Shown piece by piece: positions 9,460-17,314 of a stretch of DNA of 64,000 nt. This stretch comes from Symbiodinium natans (taxonomy: Eukaryota > Sar > Dinophyceae > Suessiales > Symbiodiniaceae): NCBI GenBank assembly GCA_905221605.1, contig CAJNDS010000381.1, positions 1 to 64,000 on the forward strand. Direction: 5' to 3'. How positions within the stretch are numbered: the stretch's first letter is position 1; every line of letters starts with the position of its first letter. Made by a program: the position numbers and the translations under genes. The notes below the pieces were generated by a model that was given only the letters and a program-made list of their open reading frames with translations, did no database searches and had not been told where the DNA came from.

Positions 9460-10693
9460 TGCGAAACTGGCGCTGTAGCCGAGGGGCCCGCTGCCGTAAG
9501 AAGAGCATATCGGAATATCATCCTGCGCTCAGGCGTGAGCATCTTGAAGGCCAGAATCCAGGGGAAGGCCTGGTCCAGGACATCATTCTCCAGGGGAGAG
9601 AGTATGGTAAGTAGTCTGTCCTGTGCTCTGGTGTCTTCCGGAAGGTGTGCAGCAATTTGCCCTTTGAGCTGGAGGGTGAGGTGTAGCTTGGCAAAGCTCT
9701 CTGGTATCGTGGTATTGTGCCATATTGCTTCAAGCGAGGTCAGTTCAGATGCTGTGATGGGTCGCGACAGCCAGGTTCTGCCCAGGCGGAGGTCTGTACG
9801 CATCTTTTGGTACGCATCAGTGGTCAGAAGATCATGGAGTTCCGTCAAGTGCTCCGCATAGGAAAGAAGTGCCATGGCTTGATCCTGTCGCAGGACGTCC
9901 CAGGGTTCGCTGGGGTAGACTTCGTCTGGCACTCGTGCTCCTCTTGCTTGGGCGACCATGAAGTCGACCATGGCCATGGTCCGGTAGATCTTGGACGCTC
10001 GCTGTAGCATGTGAATTTCTGCGTCGAGGATGCCCAATGCATGTTCGTCACTTTGAGTATGTGGATTGGTGTCTGCCTCTCGCGGCCACGGCGAGATATC
10101 CGAAGGGAAGAGACAGAGGTGAATTCCGTTCAGAACTCTTGTAGAGTCGCTGGGTAGGATCCAGCGCAGATGCTGGGCAGCGCCATTGACGATGTCCCTG
10201 ACGGTTTGCCCGCCCATTCCCAGATTGTACAAAGTCTGAGAAATGATAAGGGCGGCTAACTTGAAGTCGTCCGGCTCCATGGTTTCCTCTTCAGTGTAGA
10301 TATGCACCGTTTCGAGTATCATCTGCAAGGTGAGTGAGCTCCGTTCCGCCTCGTAGTGCTTGAGATGAGGGGGAGGCTCCGTGGGTGATAATAGGGATGC
10401 CATCTCAGCTTCGGCCAGCAAGGGAAGATTAGGCTGAGCTGATTGGGAGAGAAGTCGAATCCAGTTGTAGCTGCGTGCTGCCAGTCTCAGGGTTGGAGCC
10501 AGCGTACAGTTCTCTCGTCGAGCAAGACCTTTGGCCTCATCCGAGAGGTAGAGGTTTGCATCCGGATCACTGGTTCTCTTGCCTGTGTACAGCATTGCCT
10601 TGCAGAAGAGGTTTAGTGCAGCGAGCTTGGACTTCATTGGCATCGTCGATGAGTCTGGTCGTAGCGGGAGCAATGGGCATGTATGCAACATGA
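9450..10693 (-). CDS. Paralogous helical protein D, most divergent copy
   Basis: About 414 residues from the ATG at 10693 (an ATG at 10636 is also possible). The frame is open to 10796 but that part reads through hairpin H8 (SEVTSC), which in the other copies lies upstream of the start. Distant similarity to A-C is seen in AARSYNWIRLL, a LQRASKIYRTM segment, a DLRLGRTWLSRPI segment and the C-terminal LSPLENDVLDQAFPWILAFKML. No enzyme motif. It is the first of the four paralogues in transcription order. Its stop codon is supplied by hairpin H7. Confidence 0.75.
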
Positions 10694-10716
10694 CGCGGGG
10701 TTTAAGAGGGGGGGCT

Positions 10717-10748
10717 AGGCAGCAGGAGGTGACCTCACTTTTCTGCCT
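10717..10748 (-). repeat. Punctuation hairpin H8 (start side of cistron D)
   Basis: Core 10724-10740 (loop base T, ending CACTT). Arms AGGCAG and CTGCCT pair perfectly over 6 bp with a few unpaired bases next to the core. It is 31 nt before the ATG at 10693. Confidence 0.85.
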
Positions 10749-11027
10749 TTGAGCCTGAAGAGAGAGGGTTGGTGAAAAGCTATCAGTTCTTGGCAACTCG
10801 AATCAGCTGGATTTTTGCTGCGGCAGTATGTGCTGCAGAGGAAGGCTAAGAGTGAGGAGCCGGCTTTGTCTGTGGTAGAGCATCCCACCTTGGCTTGTCG
10901 GAGCATAGAGCATGACTTCGGTGTGGCACGTTGAGGACTAAGTATAGGCAGCGGTAGCAGGGTAATGCGCGGCTGGATTTTGTCTCTGAGACAGTGCTGG
11001 GTTGAAAAGGTGAAAGCAGTGACGCAT
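10749..11027 (-). other. Intercistronic spacer between the basic protein and D
   Basis: About 280 nt between hairpins H8 and H9, no supported ORF. Confidence 0.45.
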
Positions 11028-11067
11028 GCACTCCCTAGCAGGAGGTGACCTCACTCGCAGGGAGTGC
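11028..11067 (-). repeat. Punctuation hairpin H9
   Basis: Core 11040-11056 (loop base T). Arms GCACTCCCTAGC and GCAGGGAGTGC form about 10 bp with a small asymmetry, one of the strongest stems. It lies about 200 nt after the stop of the 182-aa cistron, the only stop-side copy that is not close to a stop codon. Confidence 0.9.
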
Positions 11068-11268
11068 CAAAATTGAGCTCTGTGCATGCCTCACTCCTGC
11101 GGATCTCGTCTTGGGACAAGTGGGCCTTCGGTAATAATCCAGGTCTGGACTGTGCCCGGAGGCAGTGGGCTTCCTGTGGCAGACAGTACCGAGGTGCGCG
11201 CTGGGGGGGACCACGGGCTGAACGGGTTAGGAGCAAGGGAGACAATCGGTCCAGGAGTGATGATCCAG

Positions 11269-11817
11269 CTAGCGTTGCAGCTTCTTGCGCAGGATGAGGA
11301 TGAGCTGCGGCTGGGGGAGACATTGAGGCCCCCGACGTTGAGGTGCCACTTGTCGAGGAGGGACGTGCCGTGGTTCTGGGAGCACCGTCCGCCGCCGTGG
11401 GAGGGGGGCTATGACCTGAGTGGTCCTGCGCTGGGAAAGGCTGGTGAACCGGAGTCGGGGAAGGGGGATTGACGGCTGGTAGGCCTGCTGGGTGGCTTTG
11501 GGTACGGTCTGAGCCTGGTTCGCCGGCGAGAGTGCCTTGGTTGTTATGGGGGTAGGCGGAGGCGGGCCTCCTGGGGCCAGCTGGGCGGGCTGGTTCCGGG
11601 AAGAGGCTGTCCGTCTTGAGGAGCTCCTTGACAGGGATTCCACTAGGTCGTCATCATCCTGAAGGGAAGAAGCCTCAGAGTCCAGGTCAGCCTCCGTGAT
11701 CGGACGGGAGTCTGCGTCCGCCTGATGCCTCTTGCCATGAGGATGTCGTCTTTTGGAGGGTTTGTCTTCTCTGTGTCGGGTTTCTCGATGTGGCTTGCCT
11801 TCCTCCGGCGCTGACAT
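11269..11817 (-). CDS. Basic, proline/serine-rich disordered protein
   Basis: 182 residues from an ATG in GGCC-ATG-T context, 20 nt after hairpin H10. The N-terminus is highly charged (RETRHREDKPSKRRHPHGK), followed by an acidic patch (SLQDDDDLVESL), serine/arginine runs (SRSSSRRTASSR), a proline-rich middle and an arginine-rich C-terminus. It has no folded domain I can see. Such composition is common in RNA-binding or nucleocapsid-like proteins, but that is inference from composition only. It belongs to the same one-strand chain of cistrons. Confidence 0.6.
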   Translation of the reverse strand: MSAPEEGKPHRETRHREDKPSKRRHPHGKRHQADADSRPITEADLDSEASSLQDDDDLVESLSRSSSRRTASSRNQPAQLAPGGPPPPTPITTKALSPANQAQTVPKATQQAYQPSIPLPRLRFTSLSQRRTTQVIAPLPRRRTVLPEPRHVPPRQVAPQRRGPQCLPQPQLILILRKKLQR

Positions 11818-11832
11818 GGCCAGTTCGCAGTA

Positions 11833-11857
11833 GAACAGGAGGGAACCTCACTCGTTC
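11833..11857 (-). repeat. Punctuation hairpin H10 (start side of the basic protein)
   Basis: Core 11837-11853 reads GGGAACC instead of GGGGACC. Arms GAAC and GTTC pair over 4 bp. Confidence 0.8.
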
Positions 11858-12137
11858 AGGGCCGCTATTAACGATGGCTTGAGCTGTGAGCTCTGAGGTA
11901 GAGAAGGAAGAGCTGCTCTGAATGTGTCTTTGGCATGATGACATCAGCTGGTTGAGGCTGGGGCAAAATCCTCGATGTGAGGTGGAGCATTGAGAGACCT
12001 GAGCAGAAGCCGGGAGAGGGCAGTTGCAAGCTCTATTAATGCATGATGTAGTAGATGATTAGGGGTAACACGCGTTTTCTGCACAGGTCCGCGTTGTCAG
12101 TACAGTCGCTTCTAAAGAAGGTAAGGAAAAGGTGGGG
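11858..12137 (-). other. Intercistronic spacer
   Basis: About 280 nt between hairpins H10 and H11. No supported ORF. Confidence 0.45.
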
Positions 12138-12166
12138 TTCGACAGGAGGGGACCTCACTCGTCGAA
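12138..12166 (-). repeat. Punctuation hairpin H11 (stop of the phosphatase cistron)
   Basis: Core 12144-12160 (loop base G). Arms TTCGAC and GTCGAA pair perfectly over 6 bp. The TGA stop at 12155-12157 is inside the core. Confidence 0.9.
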
Positions 12167-12796
12167 GTCATCCATGTCCTGAGGGTCATCGTCTGGTGTG
12201 GGTCTGAATGCGTCTCCACAGGCCATGCATAGGTACCCCAGAACAGACTTCTTGCATTCTCTGGAGAGCCAGTGAAGCGCGAGAGGGAATTGATCTCTTT
12301 CCTGCCAGTAGCGTTGACCAGGCCTAGCCGAGAGTAGAATCGCTATCGCTTGTTGAGCAGTGAGGTGGTAGCGAACAATCAGGTAGGCACAGAGGGCGGA
12401 GGTCGAGCGATTGATGCCCGCAAGACAATGGAACAGGATGACCATCGGTTTGGTGCGGCTGCACTCCTGGCCCTCAATTTCGTCGATCATCCTGATCCAG
12501 GTCCTGGCAAGATTTGACACCACATCATGGAAGCCTTGATCGTTCCGAGAGATGCGCGCGTCCGAGAGATGGTAGCGCAAGTTGGAGATGCCCTCCATTT
12601 GGTACATGAACTGCCAATCGGCATCTGTGTCATAACTCTCCCTGAAGCGCGATGATGCGTTGAGGGTCACGATGATATCAACTTGGTGCGCTTTGAGTTC
12701 AGGTATGTCGAGAGCCGTGCGCTGGGTGCCAAGCATCAGCGTGCAGTAGTCATCCCGGAAACACCACCGTGGAGTCCCATTTTGGCCAGTAGGCAA
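12155..12796 (-). CDS. Dual-specificity-phosphatase-like enzyme
   Basis: A cysteine-dependent phosphatase fold. The signature HCLAGINRSTSA holds the catalytic Cys (about residue 124 counting from 12796) and the Arg six residues on (about 130), matching HCX5R; an upstream Asp (LSDARIS, about residue 79) is at the expected place for the general acid. Length of the core fits atypical DUSPs; the same superfamily also holds RNA 5'-triphosphatases, so either a protein or an RNA 5' end could be the substrate. The 12796 codon is TTG; the frame is open to about 12832 without an ATG, and overlaps the end of the 104-residue ORF in another frame. A single base indel in this copy, a programmed +1 shift or an independent start could explain this. 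The C-terminus is acidic and ends in hairpin H11. Confidence 0.75.
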   Translation of the reverse strand: MPTGQNGTPRWCFRDDYCTLMLGTQRTALDIPELKAHQVDIIVTLNASSRFRESYDTDADWQFMYQMEGISNLRYHLSDARISRNDQGFHDVVSNLARTWIRMIDEIEGQECSRTKPMVILFHCLAGINRSTSALCAYLIVRYHLTAQQAIAILLSARPGQRYWQERDQFPLALHWLSRECKKSVLGYLCMACGDAFRPTPDDDPQDMDDFDE

Positions 12797-13064
12797 CCGA
12801 ATTTGGGAAGGAATGATCCGGGTGATCGGCCATCAGGGCGCTCCATTCCGATGCCAGTCTGTGATCTTGCGTCGTCCATTGTACTCGATTGTAGAAGGCG
12901 GCCTGGGTCTGCGCGTGGATATCGTCCATTGCTTTGTTGTCGGTGATTGATGGCTCGAAGTTGCACCGCGGTTCCGGGTCTTGCATCCTGAAGAGGCCAT
13001 TGCGTTCAAGGCAAACGCTGTGTTCCGGGCCTCGAAGCCTGATGTAAGGAGCAGCCAGATCCAT
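12750..13064 (-). CDS. 104-residue ORF just upstream of the phosphatase
   Basis: Starts at an ATG in GCGCC-ATG-G context (MDLAAPYIRLRGPEHS), 47 nt after hairpin H12. It overlaps the phosphatase frame by more than 40 nt. It may be the N-terminal part of the phosphatase in a shifted frame: the fold otherwise lacks a normal start. Residues such as WTTQDHRLASEWSALM look like a genuine protein, without a recognised domain. Alternatives are a separate small cistron with coupled translation. Confidence 0.55.
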   Translation of the reverse strand: MDLAAPYIRLRGPEHSVCLERNGLFRMQDPEPRCNFEPSITDNKAMDDIHAQTQAAFYNRVQWTTQDHRLASEWSALMADHPDHSFPNSVAYWPKWDSTVVFPG

Positions 13065-13106
13065 GGCGCAGGGGGCACAGAGGGCTATTTGCCTATCTGA
13101 AAAGGC

Positions 13107-13131
13107 TGTCAGGAGGAGACCTCACGCGACA
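13107..13131 (-). repeat. Punctuation hairpin H12
   Basis: Core 13111-13127 (loop base A, ending CACGC). Arms TGTC and GACA pair over 4 bp. Start side of the 104-aa/phosphatase pair. Confidence 0.75.
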
Positions 13132-13387
13132 TTGGATGGAATTGACTGGAGTCACATACACAGATGTTGCTTCAGCCTTGCATTTCTGAGCTAGAAGCAG
13201 AGTAAGTGGCTGAGCCCCAAGCCTGTGAACTCGTGACCTGAGCTGTGCAAGTCTTGCAGCACGCAGGCATCGTGCTCCGCTGAATGCGCAGTGAGCCGGC
13301 CTAGAAAACCAGTCAGCTTGTTTTTGTGCCGTAGCGAGGGTCGAAAAAGGTAGCTTGGGTGCTTGTGCCGGACGCTTATCCCGGCAT
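13132..13387 (-). other. Intercistronic spacer
   Basis: About 255 nt between hairpins H12 and H13. No supported ORF. Confidence 0.45.
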
Positions 13388-13420
13388 GCCGTTTCAGGAG
13401 GGGACCTCACACGAAATGGC
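13388..13420 (-). repeat. Punctuation hairpin H13 (stop side of the 664-aa cistron)
   Basis: Core 13396-13412 (loop base G, ending CACAC). Arms GCCGTTTC and GAAATGGC pair over 8 positions including one G-T. It lies about 15-22 nt after the stop. Confidence 0.9.
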
Positions 13421-13433
13421 TTCATAGTGCAGA

Positions 13434-15428
13434 TTAGCTGAAGGCGTCCCACACATCAGCAGAGAGCGCCAGAGACGTGTCCTTAAAGATTCTCTCTGCC
13501 TTTTCTTTGCCCACTGGAGTTCGGAGCAGGGAGAAGAAGTGCTGTACAAGAGGAGGGACCTGTCGCTGATGATGCGTGAAGGCTTGTTTGGCTGCCTGGA
13601 TTGCCGGCCTGTCCTCCGCCAGGTACTCTAGGGTCGAGAAGAGTCCTCGGACGTGATCTGCGGTTGAAGTTGTGGCTTGTTGAGGAGCTGGAGGTGTGCG
13701 TTTGTGCCAGGCCGACGTGTCGAGAGCAAGAAAGAAGGGCAGATCCGTGCTGGAGTCTGGCGAAATTCGTCTGCCCAGGTTGGACCATCCACAGTCTCGT
13801 ACATAGTATCCTAGAAGCGCCGATTTGAGTACTAGGAGAATCAGCAAGTAGCACTCGTCCATGCTGGGACGCAGATGCGGTGGGAGGTTATCCAGCGGCT
13901 GGACCTTTTCCACCATGACGCCGTAGGCTTGCTGAATGAGGAGGTACTTCGGCGGGCCCGAGTCTCCCCGCCAGGAGGAGACCTCACTCGGCGTGGGAGA
14001 CGTGGGAAAATCCAGGGGATTGACCGCGGAAGCCACTCTGAGCTGGATAGCAAAGACGTTTGCCACCGTCGGGACCATCTCTGGAAAAACGTGTGCCAAG
14101 TCAAGTTCCGCTTCATGAGCCTGAAGTCCGTCTTGGGCCTGTTCTTCTTGGGGAGCAACAACAGAGAGTTTGAAGACCGAGTAGAATTCCCCGCCTTTGA
14201 AGTTGTATACAGCTCGGGTGACGCCCTTCATGGATGCTGTGCGGTTTAGCTTCAGAATCATGCTGACCTGCTCGTCCTGCGATTTCCGAATTTGCACATG
14301 AACGTCCAATTCCAAAGGGAATTCCTGCGGGTAGGAGTAGGGGAAGGAGTGAATGACCGCCTTGCCCTTGTCTTGTTCCTTCTTGCTTGCCACGCGAGCC
14401 TGAACTGTGGCTGCTGGAAGAACTATCACTCCTTGATGCACCGGGTAGTTCAAGAACTCGCGCGGAGGAGGAGCTGCTTGCGTGAGATTGACGACCTGGA
14501 GCTCCTCTGTGGGAGTGAGGCGCGCGATGCCTTCAAGATGGCCTGGGTCGGGAGCTGATTGTCTTGCAGGAGGAGATGGAGGTGGGGGTAGCTGCCTGAC
14601 GAAGGCCTCCTTTTGTCCAACTCCTGCACCGGTGTCCTGAGATGAGCGCGACTTCTTCGAGTCCGCCCAGGGTGGTATGTCTGAGTCCGACTCTTCCTTG
14701 CAGGTTTCTTTCCTGCCCACGCCTTGGCCCGCATAGGGTTGCGGTGCGTGCTCTCGTGTTGGCTCTGCCGTGAAGGTCTTCGCCTGCTCTGCCTGGAGCA
14801 TAGATGAGGAGGATGGTTCTGTTTTCGCTTCCCTGTGTCCGCTCCTCGGAGGCGACCTCACGCTGGAGCTTGCCGGTCGGGAAGTATCGACCGAGATCAA
14901 GGAAAGCGAAGACAGATTCTTGTACACGTCCGAGGTAGGAAGGGCCGCTAAGTCCTCTGCAGTGAGTCCAGGCTTTTTTATTCCCAGCTCTTCTAGTCTC
15001 TTGCTTTCTTTATCCGCTTGTCTCTGGCTCGAGACCGGCCTTGTCGATTGGCGGGCCATCATGCTTCTTGATATAGCACGGAGGCCCTTCTCCCAGCGGT
15101 AGTTTCTGATCTCGTCCATTCTCTTATGCGAGATGGGGACATAGTTCGAAGGCAGCAGCCTATCAGCTTCTGTGCAGATGTTGGAGGCGAGATCGAACGA
15201 AGGCAGAGTCGAAGTTTTCGATTGTCTTTTCCGCGGGGGCATGGTCCTAGGTGCCCTGCGCTGTAGACCTAGTGGACCTTCTTTGAGCACAGAGTCTTGC
15301 CAGAGCGTAAGGTCAGACATTTGTCTCAGCAATGCACAAGGACTGGCTGAGTGCTGGGCTCGACAGTGGGGCCTGTGCAGCAATATAGGAACGGAGAGAC
15401 ATTGGATGAGCTTAGTGCTGTCGTGCAT
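13434..15428 (-). CDS. 664-residue element protein of unknown function
   Basis: Open from an ATG at 15428; later in-frame ATGs (MSDLTLWQDS and MPPRKRQSK, about residues 37 and 63) are alternative starts. The N-terminal third is basic and helical (WEKGLRAISRSMMARQ). The middle (about 180-300) is low-complexity, rich in Ser, Pro and Gln. The C-terminal half looks folded, with beta-rich stretches (FPLELDVHVQIRKSQ, GEFYSVFKLSVV) and a helical end. Hairpins H15 and H14 lie in frame and are translated as SVRSPP and PSEVSS, the first in the low-complexity part. I recognise no family. Position between other cistrons and the shared hairpins show that it belongs to the element. Confidence 0.65.
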   Translation of the reverse strand: MHDSTKLIQCLSVPILLHRPHCRAQHSASPCALLRQMSDLTLWQDSVLKEGPLGLQRRAPRTMPPRKRQSKTSTLPSFDLASNICTEADRLLPSNYVPISHKRMDEIRNYRWEKGLRAISRSMMARQSTRPVSSQRQADKESKRLEELGIKKPGLTAEDLAALPTSDVYKNLSSLSLISVDTSRPASSSVRSPPRSGHREAKTEPSSSSMLQAEQAKTFTAEPTREHAPQPYAGQGVGRKETCKEESDSDIPPWADSKKSRSSQDTGAGVGQKEAFVRQLPPPPSPPARQSAPDPGHLEGIARLTPTEELQVVNLTQAAPPPREFLNYPVHQGVIVLPAATVQARVASKKEQDKGKAVIHSFPYSYPQEFPLELDVHVQIRKSQDEQVSMILKLNRTASMKGVTRAVYNFKGGEFYSVFKLSVVAPQEEQAQDGLQAHEAELDLAHVFPEMVPTVANVFAIQLRVASAVNPLDFPTSPTPSEVSSWRGDSGPPKYLLIQQAYGVMVEKVQPLDNLPPHLRPSMDECYLLILLVLKSALLGYYVRDCGWSNLGRRISPDSSTDLPFFLALDTSAWHKRTPPAPQQATTSTADHVRGLFSTLEYLAEDRPAIQAAKQAFTHHQRQVPPLVQHFFSLLRTPVGKEKAERIFKDTSLALSADVWDAFS
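13962..14001 (-). repeat. Punctuation hairpin H14, inside the 664-aa ORF
   Basis: Core 13973-13989 (loop base A). Arms GTCTCCCCGCC and GGCGTGGGAGAC pair over 11 bp with one bulged T, the longest stem found. Translated in frame as SEVSS. Confidence 0.95.
14841..14869 (-). repeat. Punctuation hairpin H15, inside the 664-aa ORF
   Basis: Core about 14846-14864 (loop base C, reduced to GGAGGCGACCTCACG). Arms GCTCC and GGAGC pair over 5 bp. Translated in frame as VRSPP. Confidence 0.75.
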
Positions 15429-15502
15429 TTAGGGCAGATTGTTTTAGTTGAGACTGTTGGCTCGGTCGACGGCGCGCAGCTGTGAGAGCATAGCTGCGTT
15501 TT

Positions 15503-15531
15503 ACCTGCAGGAGGAGACCTCACTTGCTGGT
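15503..15531 (-). repeat. Punctuation hairpin H16
   Basis: Core 15509-15525 (loop base A, ending CACTT). Arms ACCTGC and GCTGGT pair 5 of 6. It stands between the 87-aa Cys-rich ORF and the 664-aa ORF, 81 nt before the latter's first ATG. Confidence 0.75.
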
Positions 15532-15562
15532 CGCAAAATGTCGAGCTCTATCCTGCTCAAAG

Positions 15563-15826
15563 CTACCAGTACCTGGAGCGGGCTTGTTGCACCGCCCAGG
15601 AGTCTCTACACCCGAAACAGCAGTGCCACAGATGTCCCGGCTTGTGTCGAACACATGGAGCACTGTGGCATTGGTCGCAGCCTGCTCCGCATGATGACTG
15701 TGGTGGCGGAGGTGCCGTTGCCTTGACCAGAGCTTGGGCTACACTGGCCTGGCTTGTCGTCGTCTGGGTGTGAGTGCCAGGGGTGTTTTCAATGGCGAGA
15801 ATCGTGCCCTCCGGGTTGGTTGCCAT
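15563..15826 (-). CDS. Small Cys/His-rich protein, possible zinc binder
   Basis: 87 residues from an ATG in GCC-ATG-G context (MATNPEGTILAIENTPGTHT). The C-terminal half holds closely spaced cysteines and histidines (CGAGCDQCHSAPC, then HKPGHLWHCC and FGC), a pattern able to bind one or two zinc ions. It does not match a finger class that I can name. It sits in the 620-nt gap between hairpins H16 and H17, with its stop about 38 nt before H16, so it behaves like the other cistrons on the stop side. It could be a nucleic-acid or protein-binding module (inference). After the stop the same frame continues with another short Cys-containing stretch (TICPKCTTAL), so a longer ancestral protein is possible. 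Confidence 0.5.
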   Translation of the reverse strand: MATNPEGTILAIENTPGTHTQTTTSQASVAQALVKATAPPPPQSSCGAGCDQCHSAPCVRHKPGHLWHCCFGCRDSWAVQQARSRYW

Positions 15827-16145
15827 GGCGTGGTGATAGTGGAGGAACTGTCAGTACTGATCAATATGAGCAGAACGGCTGATGCTGAGCTAAGTTAGGG
15901 CTTCGGTCAGGCGCATGGCGGAAAACGGTCCCATAACTTGTAAGTCATGCGAGAGCCTGTGGTGTGGTTCGCTCTAGTCGACGGCTGGCGTAAGTGAAGC
16001 TCGGCCTCAGTTGTAATGGGAGAAAGGCAGTTCGATGCAATAGTGAAGCTTGACGTGTGGTGCAGAAAAGACTTTTCCTGGCAGGCACGGTGCGCGCGAG
16101 GCGCCAGAGAAGGGAGAAACGGGCTGACTCATCAGCGCCCTCGTT

Positions 16146-16173
16146 CTCTCAGGAGGGGACCTCTACACGAGAG
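16146..16173 (-). repeat. Punctuation hairpin H17
   Basis: Core 16151-16168, 18 nt because of an extra T (CCTCTACAC; loop base G). Arms CTCTC and GAGAG pair over 5 bp. Confidence 0.8.
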
Positions 16174-16233
16174 TAAGAGGGTTGTCTGAGGCTAAGTGAC
16201 AAGCGAGATCCCCTAGGAAGGCGAGGGGGCCTT

Positions 16234-16268
16234 GGACAGCTCAGGAGGGGACCTCGACTCGGATGTCC
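16234..16268 (-). repeat. Punctuation hairpin H18 (stop side of the 123-aa cistron)
   Basis: Core 16243-16260, 18 nt with an extra G (CCTCGACTC; loop base G). Arms GGACA and TGTCC pair over 5 bp with an internal loop next to the core. It starts 18 nt after the stop at 16278. Confidence 0.75.
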
Positions 16269-16277
16269 TGGAAAACT

Positions 16278-16649
16278 TTAGCCCTCGTTGCCTCCTGTGC
16301 GCAGCGCTTCTAGCTGATCGCGGAGGGTCTGCATCTGTGGAGACCGTCTTAGGCCCTCCCTGCGCATGGTGACCCCAACTAGGTTCCAGATTGAGTTGTT
16401 CGCTAGAAGTCGAAAGGCGTGCATTGCCTCGTGGTCGTCTCCGATAGTCAGGGCCAGTTCCAGGAGGAAGGCTATGACCGGCCTTTCTTCCGTCAGGTTG
16501 GATCGCAGCGGTCTGGACGGCCTGAACTTGGTGAGCTGTTCCTGATCTAGCTTGAGCATAGCCGCCAGGTGGGTGGAGACAACCTTGGGCGAGAGAGGAG
16601 GGCGTTGGGCATCGATGACTACCTTCCGCTGTTTGGCGTCCCATCTCAT
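16278..16649 (-). CDS. 123-residue ORF overlapping the previous cistron by ATGA
   Basis: Starts MRWDAKQRKVVIDAQRPPLS. Its ATG shares four bases (ATGA) with the TGA stop of the upstream 206-residue ORF, a classic layout for termination-reinitiation; a -1 frameshift that fuses the two would also fit. The protein is helical (HEAMHAFRLLANNSIWNLVG) with no recognised domain. Because the upstream ORF ends in a segment that reads on well into this one, the two may act as one product. Confidence 0.65.
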   Translation of the reverse strand: MRWDAKQRKVVIDAQRPPLSPKVVSTHLAAMLKLDQEQLTKFRPSRPLRSNLTEERPVIAFLLELALTIGDDHEAMHAFRLLANNSIWNLVGVTMRREGLRRSPQMQTLRDQLEALRTGGNEG

Positions 16650-17266
16650 GTAGCTGATTCCTTGTCCTGGTTCGTGCTGTCATAGGCGACGTGATCGAAG
16701 CCCTGGGCTCGAGTATGCAGCTCGTGAAGGAGACCGATGAACAGGGCGTGGCGAACAGGCGTGCCAGGGGAGTCCTGGGGCTGGTCCGACTTCCACTGTT
16801 GCTGGATCCGTGCCAAGGAGGGAACCACACTGTTCGCCTGGTGCACCGTGGCGTAGAAGATCCATCCATGATGGTATCGCAAAGCTGTCAATTCATCCTC
16901 GTGATTCAGCAGGGCCAAGATGATGCTAGCCAAGAGGTCAGCGGTTGGTTTGACCTCCTGCTTTGATTGCTGCGGACCGTTGCGCGAGGCCCTTGGTCTG
17001 GAGCCATTACGGCGACCAGTCCTCTTGGGCCTCCTGGACGGTGAGGGGGGCGGCATTTCCTCGTCCTGCTCCAGATCCTTCTGCTGACGGCGCTGTTTGG
17101 GAGGCCTGTCCCTGTCGTGAGCAGGGACCAGTTCTCTGGACGTTGAACGTTCATCAGGGCCAAATGCCCGGGCAGCCATGGATGAAGCGGCAAGATGGGG
17201 GAGGTTCTTAAAGAGCACTTGGCATAGTGCGGGGTTGTTCAGCAGCTCCTGCTGGGCTTGCTCCAT
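16646..17266 (-). CDS. 206-residue element protein, second cistron
   Basis: Starts at ATG 17266 (MEQAQQELLNNPALCQVLF); the open frame reaches 17296 only through a GTG. It has a helical N-terminus, a charged basic linker (PPKQRRQQKDLEQDEE, PSRRPKRTGRRNGSRPRA) and a helical C-terminal half (ADLLASIILALLNHEDELTALRYH). No known domain. It lies 57 nt after hairpin H19, immediately downstream of the reverse-transcriptase cistron, and overlaps the 123-residue ORF. The basic linker is compatible with nucleic-acid binding (inference). Confidence 0.65.
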   Translation of the reverse strand: MEQAQQELLNNPALCQVLFKNLPHLAASSMAARAFGPDERSTSRELVPAHDRDRPPKQRRQQKDLEQDEEMPPPSPSRRPKRTGRRNGSRPRASRNGPQQSKQEVKPTADLLASIILALLNHEDELTALRYHHGWIFYATVHQANSVVPSLARIQQQWKSDQPQDSPGTPVRHALFIGLLHELHTRAQGFDHVAYDSTNQDKESAT

Positions 17267-17314
17267 AGCGCTTAGGGAGGACACGCATGGTAGCACAAGT
17301 AAAACGCTGCCCGC

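Noticed and set aside
16213-16869. 218-residue - strand frame overlapping the 206- and 123-residue ORFs
   Set aside because: It is a shadow frame: biased toward Arg/Ser/Pro/Thr, with no start context and conflicting with better ORFs.
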